A DNA stretch of 64,000 nucleotides. Origin: Pseudomonadota bacterium (lineage in GTDB: Bacteria; Pseudomonadota; Alphaproteobacteria; Rhizobiales; Pleomorphomonadaceae). The translations under genes were made by a program, and so were the position numbers. Positions within the stretch are counted from its first letter, which is position 1; each line of letters opens with the position of its first letter. Positions 25,150 through 33,216 of the stretch are shown piece by piece. The notes under the pieces were generated by a model. It did not search any database, had not been told where the DNA came from, and saw nothing but the letters and a program-made list of their open reading frames with translations. The DNA lies in NCBI GenBank assembly GCA_023436885.1, contig JAEZHI010000051.1, forward strand, positions 17,338 to 81,337, in the 5' to 3' direction.

Positions 25150-25595
25150 CGACGAATTCCTTCCAAAACTCGCCGAGTCTTCTATCGCAATCGCCGCGGC
25201 GGAGGAAATACTTGCGCGCGAAACGGCGGATTTTTTCGCGTCTTCATGCAAGTCATTCGCAAATAAAGGGAATCCCGTGGATTCTGCATGGCGGGAATGC
25301 ATAAAGCTGGATCGGACAGACTACTTAGGAAATCGCGGTAAAGCGCCAGCTAAATCCTTTAGATTCTCGGCCTCGCCGACCGCCACATTAAAGACTCATT
25401 TGGGCAACTCGCTGATTTCATTCGCCATTCGCTCGAACGTATAACTTGAGTATATAATTCACTTTTACTGCCAACCGCAAAGCATTGGCGTCGTGCAAAT
25501 GCGTATATGTCGGCTAGCCGACATACCCTAGTGGATGCTGCGATTAACGTCATCCATGACAGCCAAGATGCATGCCTGCGGAAGGATCTCCACTC
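25150..25595. promoter_or_regulatory. Divergent control region between hypA and the coo-type hydrogenase operon
   Basis: These 446 AT-richer bases hold the promoters of hypA (leftward) and cooM (rightward). Besides the CooA-type palindrome at 25506-25525, listed separately, TGCAT-N7-ATGCA at 25285-25301 is a smaller inverted repeat close to hypA. Downstream of the palindrome, GATTAACGT at 25542-25550 could serve as a -10 region. The region has no open frame worth calling. Confidence 0.55.
25506..25525 (+). promoter_or_regulatory. Perfect 20-bp palindrome, candidate CooA-like binding site
   Basis: The site reads TATGTCG-GCTAGC-CGACATA and is a perfect palindrome. Its core TGTCG-N6-CGACA matches the symmetric CooA site of R. 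rubrum (TGTCA-N6-CGACA) in both spacing and bases. Its centre is 80 bases before the cooM ATG. If transcription starts near 25557, following a -10 in GATTAACGT, the centre falls at about -41, the class II activator position used by CooA. Confidence 0.7.
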
Positions 25596-28500
25596 ATGCT
25601 ATCCCTCACTCAGATCGACCCGACGGCGCTGGCCTGGATGGGCGCGATCTTCTTGTTCTTCGGCGAAGTCGCCGCTCTGATGAGTCTGCCGAGCCTTACG
25701 CGTGTCGTCATATGGTCGACGATCGCCGAGATCGGCTACATCCTGATCGGTATCGGTCTCGGTGGTGAAGCTGGTCTGACCGGTGCCTACATGCACTTCG
25801 GCTACCAGGTCATCATGCGCGGCCTCGTGGTTGCCGCCGGCTGGTACATCATTCGCCGTACCGGCTCGTCGCGCCTCGAAGACCTTGCCGGCTCCGGCCA
25901 CCGCATGCCGGTCGCCGCGACGTTGTTCGGCTTCGGCATGTTCTCCGTGATGGGCCTGTCGCCGTTCAAGGGATCCTTCTCCAAGTTCCTGGTGCTCTAC
26001 GCCGCCATCGAGCAGGGACACTGGGCGATCGCGCTCGTCGGCACCGCCGCCTCGATCGTCGCTGCCTACTATTACCTGGTGGTGATCCAGCGCGTCTGCC
26101 TCGAGCATCCGGCCCGCCGTGTCGAACTCGAGCCGGCGCCAGCGCTGGCTCTGCCGATCGCCTGGGTTCTGGCCGCCGTCACCGCGCTGATCTCGGTGTT
26201 CCCGCTGCCCTTCCAGCATCTGGCCGAAAGCTTCGCCGGCGCCGTTTCTGGCGTTCCCGAATTCGAGTCGCCCTGGGCACTGCTCGTGCTGGTTCCCTAT
26301 ATCGGCGCCTTCGCCGTCTACGGCCTCGGCCATGTCTCGACCAAGGCTCGCGACATCGGCGCGGTGGTCCTGGCTCTCGCGACGCTGGCTCTCGTGGTGT
26401 TCGACACCAGCCTCGATCCGGCCTCCCGCGTCTTCGCGCTGGTGTTCGCCGGCATCACTGCGGTGATGATCGTCTACTCGATCGGCTACATGGCCCGCGC
26501 CGAGTGGACCAACCGCTACTACTTCTTCGCCTTCCTGATGATCGGCTCGCTGCTCGGCCTCACCACCGCGCACGAGATGGGCAACTTCTACGTCTACTGG
26601 GAGCTGATGACCTGGACCTCCTACTTCCTGGTCATTCACGAGCAGAACCAGAAGTCGCTGCGCGCCGGCCTCATCTATTTCATGATGTGCGCCTCCGGTG
26701 CCTATCTGATGCACTTCGGCATCCTGCTGACGCACGCAGAGATCGGCTCCTTCGAGTTTGCCGCGCTGGCCGAGAAGGTCGGCACGATCTCCCCGGTCGC
26801 GGGCCTCGTCATCGCGCTCTGCTTCTTCGCCGGCTTCGCGGTGAAGGCTGGCGTCTGGCCGGTCCACAGCTGGCTGCCGATCGCCCACCCCGCCGCCCCG
26901 TCGTCGATCTCCGGTCCGCTGTCCGGTATCCTGACCAAGGCCGGCGTGTTCGGCCTCGTCAAGGTGCTGTTCATCGTCATCGGTGTTCCGGCTCTCTCGA
27001 CCTTCACCGGTTGGGGCCTCAGCCTCGAGGTGGTGCTGATCGGCCTTGGCCTGATCACGCTGCTCTACGGCGAGATCCGCGCCCTGTTCGAGACCGAGAT
27101 CAAGCGGATGCTTGCCTTCTCGACCCTCGCCCAGGTCGGTGAGATCGTCGCGGTCCTCGGCATCGGCACGGCGCTTGCCACCGACGCCAGCCTCTTGCAC
27201 GTCACCAACCACGCCGTCATGAAGACCCTGCTGTTCTTCGCAGCCGGCGCCTTCATCATGCAGACCGGCCGTCGCAACATTGCCGATCTCGCCGGTGTTG
27301 GCCGCGTCATGCCCTTCACAGCTGGCTGCTACGCGCTGGCCACCGTGTCGATCATGGGCCTGCCGCCCTTCTCAGGCTTCGTATCGAAGTTCCTGATGGT
27401 CTACGCCGCGGCTGAAGCCGGTCACTACGAAGTGGCTGTCGGTCTTCTGGTCGGCGGCATCATCGCCGTGGTCTACTATCTCCGCGTCGTCGGCATGCTG
27501 TTCTTCCGTCCCTGGAAGGGTGAAGCCGGCGTCAAGGAAGCCCCGCTTCCGATGCTGATCGCCGTCGGCGTTCTCGCCGCCGCGATTCTCTTCGGTGGTT
27601 TCGTCCCGTCCTTCCAGCTCAACCTCGTCAGCGCCGTCGGCGCCGAAGTGGCTGCCCGTAGCGGTCTGACCGCCGCCGTGCTGCCGACCCTGGTGATGAA
27701 CTGGACGCTGCCGGCCATCATCGCCTTCCTGGGCTCGGTGGCTGTGTGGCTGGTTGGCCGCAAGTCGGTCCAGCAGGCCGGCTGGCTCGCCGTGGCGGTG
27801 CTCGTCGTCGCCTTCCTCGCCGTGATCTTCACGGCCCCGTCCTACGACACGCTGTCCTTCTGGTTCGCAGTGCTGATCGCCGGCGTTGGCGCGCTCAACA
27901 TGCTGCACGCCACCGCCTATCTCGCCCACAACCATGCTCAACCGCGCTTCTTTGCTGCCTTCGGCGTCATGATCGCCGGCCTCTTGGGCATGACCGCAGC
28001 CAAGGACATCTTCACCTTCTTCGGCTTCTGGGAGTTGATGTCGAGCTGGGCGCTCTGGGCGGCCATCATCCATGAGGAAACCGACGAGGCGCGGAGAGAA
28101 GGCTTCAAGTACTTCTTCTTCAACACTGTCGGCGCCTCGTTCATGTTCCTTGGCGTCGCTGCGATCGCGGCCCATGCCGGCACCTTCGATCTGGTCGGGA
28201 TCGGCCAGAAGGCGCTCGACATGCCGCTCGTCACGCTGGCCATCGGCATTGTCCCGATCTTCATCGGCCTCGTCATGAAGGCCGCCATGCTGCCCGTCCG
28301 GATCGACGTGCAGATGCACCCGGCCGCTGCCCCGACCCCGGTGTCCGGCTACATCTCGGCCGTGCTGCTGAAGTCGGGTCCGTGGGGCGTGCTCAAGCTG
28401 TTCAGCCTGTTCGGCGGCAGCGCAGTGTTCCTGCGCCTTGGCGGCGAGATCGGTGGCGTTCCGGCGCTGATCGACCTCATCGCCATCATCGCCGGCATCA

Positions 28501-29390
28501 CCGTGGTCTATGCTGGCGCCATGGCTGTGGTTCAGAACGGCATCAAGCTCTTGCTGATCTACTCCACCGTCAGCCAGCTCGGCTACGTGCTGATGGCGCT
28601 TTGCCTCGGCACCTCGCTCGGCGTCGCCGGCGGCCTGTTCCACTTCGTCAACCACATGTTCCTCAAGGACACTCTGTTCCTTGTGGCCGGTGCCGTCATG
28701 GTCAAGAGCCATGCCAGCCAGCTCGATGAACTGGGCGGTCTCGGCCGGAAGATGCCGATCACCTTTGGCTTCTTCCTGTTTGCAGGCTTGTCGCTGGCCG
28801 GTGTTCCGCCGCTCAACGGCTTCTCCTCGAAGTGGATGATCTTCTCCGCAGCCTTCGAGAGCGGCCACTGGGCGCTTGCCACCGGTGCCATGGTGTCGTC
28901 GCTGTTCACGCTCGCCGCCGTGCTGAAGTTCGCCCACGCCGCCTTCATGGGTGCGCCGACGCAGAAGGCCCTCGAGGCCGAGGAAGCGCCGCTGTCCATG
29001 CTGCTGCCGATGGGCGTGCTGGTGAGTGCCAGCGTTCTGCTCGGCTTCTTCCCGGGCCTCGCCCTGGTGCCGATCGCCAAGATGCAGGCTGAGCTCGGCC
29101 TTACGCCGATCGACGCCTCGATCTTCGGACCGCTGCCGGGCGCCGGTGGCTGGAGCCCGTTTGCTCTGAGCCTCCTGGTCCTGATCGTTGCCGCGCTGTT
29201 CATCCCCTGGATGCGTCTCGCCCACCGCGGCATCCAGAAGAGCGGCCTGCACTTCGCTGGCGCCACACCCAATGACTTCCTTCCGGAAGCCGGCGGCCGT
29301 GTCGGCACAGCCAACCTGTTCGAGTCCCCGACTGCTGCCATCCGCGGCCTCTTGGCGGCCAAGCCCGCCAAGGCCAAAGAACAGCACTGA
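25596..29390 (+). CDS. cooM: CooM-like fused antiporter-type membrane subunit of group 4 [NiFe] hydrogenase
   Basis: A 1264-residue membrane protein expected to pump protons with H2 evolution. ATG 25596 has GGAAGGA 9 bases upstream. It contains two complete NuoL/M/N-type modules preceded by the C-terminal half of a third. Residues ~1-230 correspond to the second half of an antiporter module (WSTIAEIGYILIG, FSVMGLSPFKGSFSKF). Module two has the pump Glu in YWELMTW (E336) and Lys in FAVKAGVWPVHSW (K417). Module three repeats them as GFWELMSS (E813) and VMKAAMLPV (K895). R. rubrum CooM is, as I recall, of similar size. It is the first gene of the operon and sits under the CooA-type palindrome. 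Confidence 0.88.
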   Translation: MLSLTQIDPTALAWMGAIFLFFGEVAALMSLPSLTRVVIWSTIAEIGYILIGIGLGGEAGLTGAYMHFGYQVIMRGLVVAAGWYIIRRTGSSRLEDLAGSGHRMPVAATLFGFGMFSVMGLSPFKGSFSKFLVLYAAIEQGHWAIALVGTAASIVAAYYYLVVIQRVCLEHPARRVELEPAPALALPIAWVLAAVTALISVFPLPFQHLAESFAGAVSGVPEFESPWALLVLVPYIGAFAVYGLGHVSTKARDIGAVVLALATLALVVFDTSLDPASRVFALVFAGITAVMIVYSIGYMARAEWTNRYYFFAFLMIGSLLGLTTAHEMGNFYVYWELMTWTSYFLVIHEQNQKSLRAGLIYFMMCASGAYLMHFGILLTHAEIGSFEFAALAEKVGTISPVAGLVIALCFFAGFAVKAGVWPVHSWLPIAHPAAPSSISGPLSGILTKAGVFGLVKVLFIVIGVPALSTFTGWGLSLEVVLIGLGLITLLYGEIRALFETEIKRMLAFSTLAQVGEIVAVLGIGTALATDASLLHVTNHAVMKTLLFFAAGAFIMQTGRRNIADLAGVGRVMPFTAGCYALATVSIMGLPPFSGFVSKFLMVYAAAEAGHYEVAVGLLVGGIIAVVYYLRVVGMLFFRPWKGEAGVKEAPLPMLIAVGVLAAAILFGGFVPSFQLNLVSAVGAEVAARSGLTAAVLPTLVMNWTLPAIIAFLGSVAVWLVGRKSVQQAGWLAVAVLVVAFLAVIFTAPSYDTLSFWFAVLIAGVGALNMLHATAYLAHNHAQPRFFAAFGVMIAGLLGMTAAKDIFTFFGFWELMSSWALWAAIIHEETDEARREGFKYFFFNTVGASFMFLGVAAIAAHAGTFDLVGIGQKALDMPLVTLAIGIVPIFIGLVMKAAMLPVRIDVQMHPAAAPTPVSGYISAVLLKSGPWGVLKLFSLFGGSAVFLRLGGEIGGVPALIDLIAIIAGITVVYAGAMAVVQNGIKLLLIYSTVSQLGYVLMALCLGTSLGVAGGLFHFVNHMFLKDTLFLVAGAVMVKSHASQLDELGGLGRKMPITFGFFLFAGLSLAGVPPLNGFSSKWMIFSAAFESGHWALATGAMVSSLFTLAAVLKFAHAAFMGAPTQKALEAEEAPLSMLLPMGVLVSASVLLGFFPGLALVPIAKMQAELGLTPIDASIFGPLPGAGGWSPFALSLLVLIVAALFIPWMRLAHRGIQKSGLHFAGATPNDFLPEAGGRVGTANLFESPTAAIRGLLAAKPAKAKEQH

Positions 29391-29410
29391 CGGGAGAGGA
29401 GAGACCCAAA

Positions 29411-30370
29411 ATGTCCAACCAGATCGCTATCTTGCTGGCGGTGCTCCTCTTCCCAGGTGGAGTCTTCGCCCTCGTCTTCGGCCTTGCCATGAAGGGTGTC
29501 GACCGCCGCGTCGCCGCCCGCCTGCAGAGCCGTGTCGGACCGCCGCTGCTGCAGCCGTTCTTCGACATCATCAAGCTCGGCTTCAAGCGCACCATGGTGC
29601 CGGGTGCCGCCAATGAGACGGTGTTCCTCTACACCCCGCTCGTCGGCGTGGTCGCCATGCTGATCGCCGCCGCTCTGGTGCCGATCACCTCGGTCTACGC
29701 ACCGGATGCCGCCATCGGCAATCTCCTGGTGCTGCTCTATCTGCTGATGATCCCCGGCATCGTGCTGATGATCGCCGGCTCGGCTTCCGGTTCGCCCTAT
29801 GGCGCCATCGGCTTCTCCCGCGAGATGGCCCTGATGATCGCCTACGAAGGCCCGCTGGTGCTGATCGCCGCCGCCGTCGCCATTCGTACCGGCGTGGGGC
29901 TCGGCGGCTGGGCCACCTTCTCGCTGAACGACATCATTGCCTATCAGCAGGCCCACGGCTCCTTCCTGTTCGACCCGGTGATGTGGCCGGCGGTCGCCGC
30001 CTTCTGCTTCTTCTACCCGGCCAACGTCGGCATCGTGCCCTTCGACATTCCGGAGGCCGAAACCGAAGTGCTGGAAGGCCCGCTGCTTGAGTACTCCGGC
30101 CCGGTGCTGGCGCTGTTCAAGATCATGTCGGCGCTGAAGAAGGTTGTCGTGCTGGGCCTCGGCATCGCCCTGTTCTTCCCGGCAGCTCCGGCGGGCATCG
30201 TCGGTGGCTTCCTGGTGTGGCTGATCAAGATGGCAGTGATGATGCTGGTCGGCATCACCACGGTCCGTCTTTCCATGGGCCGCATGCGCATCGACCAGGC
30301 CTTCGTATTCTTTCTGAAGTGGCCGCTGCTGCTCGCCGTGGCGAGCCTTGCAGTCGTCGTCGTGGTTTGA
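29411..30370 (+). CDS. cooK: CooK/HycD/NuoH-like membrane subunit of the [NiFe] hydrogenase
   Basis: A 319-residue membrane protein of the NuoH family. It anchors the hydrophilic hydrogenase arm and links it to the proton channel. The family hallmark is the cytoplasmic loop PFDIPEAETEVLEGPLLEYSGP at about 208-230, rich in acidic residues. RVGPPLLQPFFDIIKLGFKR near 38-57 is the other conserved loop. About eight membrane helices are visible. It lies 20 bases after cooM, with a GGAGAGGAG-type site in the gap, and 10 bases before cooL. Confidence 0.92.
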   Translation: MSNQIAILLAVLLFPGGVFALVFGLAMKGVDRRVAARLQSRVGPPLLQPFFDIIKLGFKRTMVPGAANETVFLYTPLVGVVAMLIAAALVPITSVYAPDAAIGNLLVLLYLLMIPGIVLMIAGSASGSPYGAIGFSREMALMIAYEGPLVLIAAAVAIRTGVGLGGWATFSLNDIIAYQQAHGSFLFDPVMWPAVAAFCFFYPANVGIVPFDIPEAETEVLEGPLLEYSGPVLALFKIMSALKKVVVLGLGIALFFPAAPAGIVGGFLVWLIKMAVMMLVGITTVRLSMGRMRIDQAFVFFLKWPLLLAVASLAVVVVV

Positions 30371-30380
30371 GGAGGGCTAG

Positions 30381-30818
30381 ATGGGCCTGATACCCGATTT
30401 CAAGAACATCGCCACGCGCTCGCCCTGGATCTACCGGATCAACGCCGGCTCCTGCAACGGCTGCGACGTGGAGATGGCGACCACCGCGCTGATCCCCCGC
30501 TATGACATCGAGCGTCTCGGCTGCCAGTACTGCGGCAGCCCCAAGCACGCCGACATCGTGCTGATCTCCGGTCCGCTCACCGTCCGCGTCAAGGATGCCG
30601 TGCTGCGGATGTACGAAGAGATCCCCGATCCCAAGGTGACGGTAGCGGTCGGCGTCTGCCCGATCTCCGGTGGCATCTTCCGCGAGAGCTATGCCGTGCT
30701 GGCGCCGATCGACCAGTACATTCCGATCGACGTCAACGTGCCCGGCTGTCCGCCCCGGCCGCAGGCAATCATCGCCGGCGTCGCCAAGGCCATCGCAATC
30801 TGGCGCGAGCGTCTCTGA
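30381..30818 (+). CDS. cooL: CooL/HycG/NuoB-like small subunit of the [NiFe] hydrogenase
   Basis: The 145-residue electron-transfer small subunit, which carries the proximal [4Fe-4S] cluster next to the active site. The ligand Cys are C25 and C28 (AGSCNGCDVE), C93 (VGVCPISGG) and C123 (VPGCPPRPQ), the standard group 4/NuoB pattern. An extra CxxC occurs at C48/C51 (GCQYCGS). The short length, with no signal peptide, fits a cytoplasm-facing, membrane-bound complex. It is in operon order between cooK and cooX. Confidence 0.95.
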   Translation: MGLIPDFKNIATRSPWIYRINAGSCNGCDVEMATTALIPRYDIERLGCQYCGSPKHADIVLISGPLTVRVKDAVLRMYEEIPDPKVTVAVGVCPISGGIFRESYAVLAPIDQYIPIDVNVPGCPPRPQAIIAGVAKAIAIWRERL

Positions 30819-30832
30819 GGAAAGGTCCCGAA

Positions 30833-31336
30833 ATGAACTTCCTGACGATTTTCGCCCGCAACCTGAAGCAGGGTCCGCAGACCGAGGCCTTCCCGCTTGG
30901 CCCGGCCTTCACGCCCGACCGTTTGCGTGGCCGCATCGAGTTCAACGCGGTGAATTGCGAGGGTTGCCGCATTTGCGAGCGCGTTTGCCCCGCCAACGCT
31001 ATCCGCTTTGCCAAGACGCCCGACGGCATGACCTTCGATTGCTGGCACAACACGTGTGTGTTTTGTGGCAACTGCGAGTTCTACTGCCCGACGGACGCCA
31101 TCCACCAGACCAATGACTGGGACCTCTCCCACGTCAACGCCGACAAGTTCGAGATGGTCGAACATGGTCTGATCCCCAATCAGAAGTGCGTCGAGTGTGG
31201 CGCCACGGCGCTCAACACGGCGCCGATGGTCAAGAACGCCAAGCCGCCGCTCAGCACCGAGGAATATGCCGAGGTGCGTGCGCGCTGCCCGAAGTGTCGC
31301 GCCAAGTATCTCAAGAACCGGAAGGTCCCAGCATGA
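30833..31336 (+). CDS. cooX: CooX/HycF/NuoI-like polyferredoxin subunit
   Basis: A 167-residue ferredoxin-type subunit that passes electrons to the hydrogenase small subunit. Two [4Fe-4S] motifs are complete: C42/C45/C48/C52 (CEGCRICERVCP) and C75/C78/C81/C85 (CVFCGNCEFYCP). The C-terminal third adds two more CxxC pairs, C119/C122 and C152/C155, arranged like a zinc ribbon or rubredoxin-type site. The N-terminus FLTIFARNLKQGPQT is typical of the HycF/HyfH group. The stop overlaps the cooU ATG. Confidence 0.93.
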   Translation: MNFLTIFARNLKQGPQTEAFPLGPAFTPDRLRGRIEFNAVNCEGCRICERVCPANAIRFAKTPDGMTFDCWHNTCVFCGNCEFYCPTDAIHQTNDWDLSHVNADKFEMVEHGLIPNQKCVECGATALNTAPMVKNAKPPLSTEEYAEVRARCPKCRAKYLKNRKVPA

Positions 31337-31962
31337 GCCGCCTACCGCAAGACCTGGAAGCCCGCCTCACCGCCGCGGCCCCGGCCGGCGTCGAGTTCTC
31401 GGCCGAAACCGACCATTACGGCGTCACCGTCGCCTGGTTGGGCCTCGCCAGCACAGCCGATCTGTCGCCGGTCGCCGCTCTTCTGAAAGACATCGGAGCG
31501 CGCCTCTCGATGATCACCTGCGCCCAGCCTTCCGTCCCCGAAGACGAGGAGGAAGACGAGGACGAGGAGAACGAGGACGGCGAAGCGAAGGCCGAAGCCG
31601 AGCCCAAGGAGACGCCGAAGACGTTCGGTGGCACGCCGCTCGACGGCACCTCCTACGAGATCGACTATCACTTCGACATCGCTGGCGATGCGCTGACCAT
31701 CATTGCCTACGTGCCCCAGGGTGGCAGCATCCCCTCGCTGACGCCGCTGTTCCGCAATGCCGACTGGCATGAGCGCGAGATGATGGAACTCTACGCCATC
31801 AAAGTGACCGACCATCCCGATCCGCGCCGCCTGTTCCTCGACGCCTCGGTCGACGGCGCCGTTCTCGAGCGGCTGATTCCGTTCTCGACGCTGGTCAATG
31901 CCGCCAGCACCAAGGGCCTGTGGGAACGCCTCACCGCCGCCGGAAAGAAGGGTGCAGCATGA
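31333..31962 (+). CDS. cooU: CooU/NuoC-like subunit with an acidic insert
   Basis: A 209-residue NuoC-type protein that packs against the large subunit. The diagnostic NuoC segment is NADWHEREMMELYAIKVTDHPDPRRLFLD at about 141-169. The protein carries an unusual acidic low-complexity stretch at residues 70-93 (VPEDEEEDEDEENEDG, then Lys/Glu-rich), which splits the domain and accounts for its extra length over the ~170 residues I recall for R. rubrum CooU. ATG 31333 overlaps the cooX stop, and its own stop overlaps the cooH ATG. The open frame continues upstream inside cooX, but that is not used. Confidence 0.88.
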   Translation: MSRLPQDLEARLTAAAPAGVEFSAETDHYGVTVAWLGLASTADLSPVAALLKDIGARLSMITCAQPSVPEDEEEDEDEENEDGEAKAEAEPKETPKTFGGTPLDGTSYEIDYHFDIAGDALTIIAYVPQGGSIPSLTPLFRNADWHEREMMELYAIKVTDHPDPRRLFLDASVDGAVLERLIPFSTLVNAASTKGLWERLTAAGKKGAA

Positions 31963-33059
31963 GCACGCACAACGTACCCGAGACCTTCAGCATTCCCGTC
32001 GGCCCGTTGCATGTGGCCCTCGAGGAGCCGATGTACTTCAAGATCGATGTGCAGGGCGAAACCGTCAGCCACATCGACATCAACGCCGGTCATGCCCACC
32101 GCGGCATCGAGTACCTGACCACCAAGCGGACAATGTACCAGAACGTGGTGCTGACCGAGCGCATCTGCTCGCTCTGCTCCAACAGCCACCCGCAGACCTT
32201 CGCCATGGCGGCCGAAAAGATCGCCGGCATCGAGGTGCCTGAGCGCGGCATTTATCTGCGCACCGTCGCGGACGAATTGAAGCGCGTCACCTCGCATCTG
32301 TTCAACGTGGCGCTCTTGGTGCACCTCGTCGGTTACGAGACCTACTTCATGCACATGATGCAGGTCCGCGAGATCGGCCAGGACATGCTGGAATCGATCT
32401 TCGGCAACCGCCAGGACATCGGCGCCATGTGCATCGGTGGCGTCCGCTACGACCTCGACGACAAGTCGATCGCCTACATCAAGGGCGCGATCGACAAGAT
32501 CGAGGCCGAGACGAAGGACATCATCAAGACCTTCAAGACCAACGGTTCGATCCTGCGCCGCACCAAGGGTGTGGGCGTGCTCACTCACGCCGATGCCATC
32601 ACCTGTGGCGTCGTCGGCCCGGTGGCCCGCGCCTCCGGCGTCGACTATGACGTGCGCCGCGAAGCACCCTATGCCGCCTACGATCGCCTGCCGCTCGTCG
32701 TGCACTCGCTGACCGACGGCGACGTCTGGTCGCGCGCCATGGTCCGCCTCGAGGAGATCCTGACCTCGATCGACTTGCTGCGCGTCTGCCTGCGCGACTT
32801 GCCCGCCGGCCCGGTCAACATCAATGACCGACCGGACATCCCGCCCGGACAGGCGGTGACGCGTAGCGAAGCGCCGCGTGGCGAGGTGATCTACTACCTT
32901 CGCACCAACGACACGCCGCAGCCGGAACGCGTCAAGTGGCGCGTGCCGACCTTCATGAACTGGGACAGCCTGCGCTTCATGCTGCAGGACGCCAAGGTTG
33001 CTGACATCGCCATGATCGTCAACAGCATCGATCCCTGCCTTTCCTGCACGGAACGCTGA
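31959..33059 (+). CDS. cooH: CooH/HycE-like catalytic large subunit of group 4 [NiFe] hydrogenase
   Basis: A 366-residue active-site subunit. The four nickel-iron ligands are present: C70 and C73 in ERICSLCSNSH, and C360 and C363 in the terminal DPCLSCTER. The protein ends at Arg366, exactly the residue after which a maturation protease cuts most large subunits (DPCxxCxx-H/R), so no C-terminal peptide and probably no endopeptidase is needed. NuoD-like features are GHAHRGIEYL and RRTKGVGVLTHADA. ATG 31959 overlaps the cooU stop. It probably forms an energy-converting complex with CooMKLXU that evolves H2 from reduced ferredoxin. Confidence 0.95.
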   Translation: MSTHNVPETFSIPVGPLHVALEEPMYFKIDVQGETVSHIDINAGHAHRGIEYLTTKRTMYQNVVLTERICSLCSNSHPQTFAMAAEKIAGIEVPERGIYLRTVADELKRVTSHLFNVALLVHLVGYETYFMHMMQVREIGQDMLESIFGNRQDIGAMCIGGVRYDLDDKSIAYIKGAIDKIEAETKDIIKTFKTNGSILRRTKGVGVLTHADAITCGVVGPVARASGVDYDVRREAPYAAYDRLPLVVHSLTDGDVWSRAMVRLEEILTSIDLLRVCLRDLPAGPVNINDRPDIPPGQAVTRSEAPRGEVIYYLRTNDTPQPERVKWRVPTFMNWDSLRFMLQDAKVADIAMIVNSIDPCLSCTER

Positions 33060-33067
33060 CGACGGTC

Positions 33068-33094
33068 ATCCGGAAAGCTGCAGACTTTCCGGAT
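33068..33094. other. Perfect 10-bp hairpin between cooH and the ferredoxin gene
   Basis: ATCCGGAAAG (33068-33077) and CTTTCCGGAT (33085-33094) enclose a 7-base loop, nine bases after the cooH stop. No T run follows, so it is not a normal terminator. It may protect the 3' end of the hydrogenase message or damp read-through into the ferredoxin gene. Confidence 0.5.
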
Positions 33095-33216
33095 AAAGCG
33101 AAAGCGGGAAAACTGACGCCGAGGGCAAGGGTTACTTGCTCCGGCGACGAGAGATCGGGGCCGCACATAATACGGACATCGCGGCTCCGTTGGACAAACC
33201 AAGAGGAGTGACACCC

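Noticed and set aside
25285..25301. TGGC...TGC-like element considered as a sigma-54 promoter for hypA
   Set aside because: The GG-to-GC spacing is about 3 bases too short; only a small inverted repeat remains.
27372..29387. 671-codon minus-strand frame opposite cooM
   Set aside because: Antisense of a membrane-protein gene in GC-rich DNA; the product is an implausible Gln/His/Arg/Glu-rich string.
25596..33059. Reading the operon as a formate hydrogenlyase (hyc/hyf)
   Set aside because: There is no formate dehydrogenase, the CooM-type fusion and the split CooU/CooH layout match coo, and a CooA-like site precedes it.
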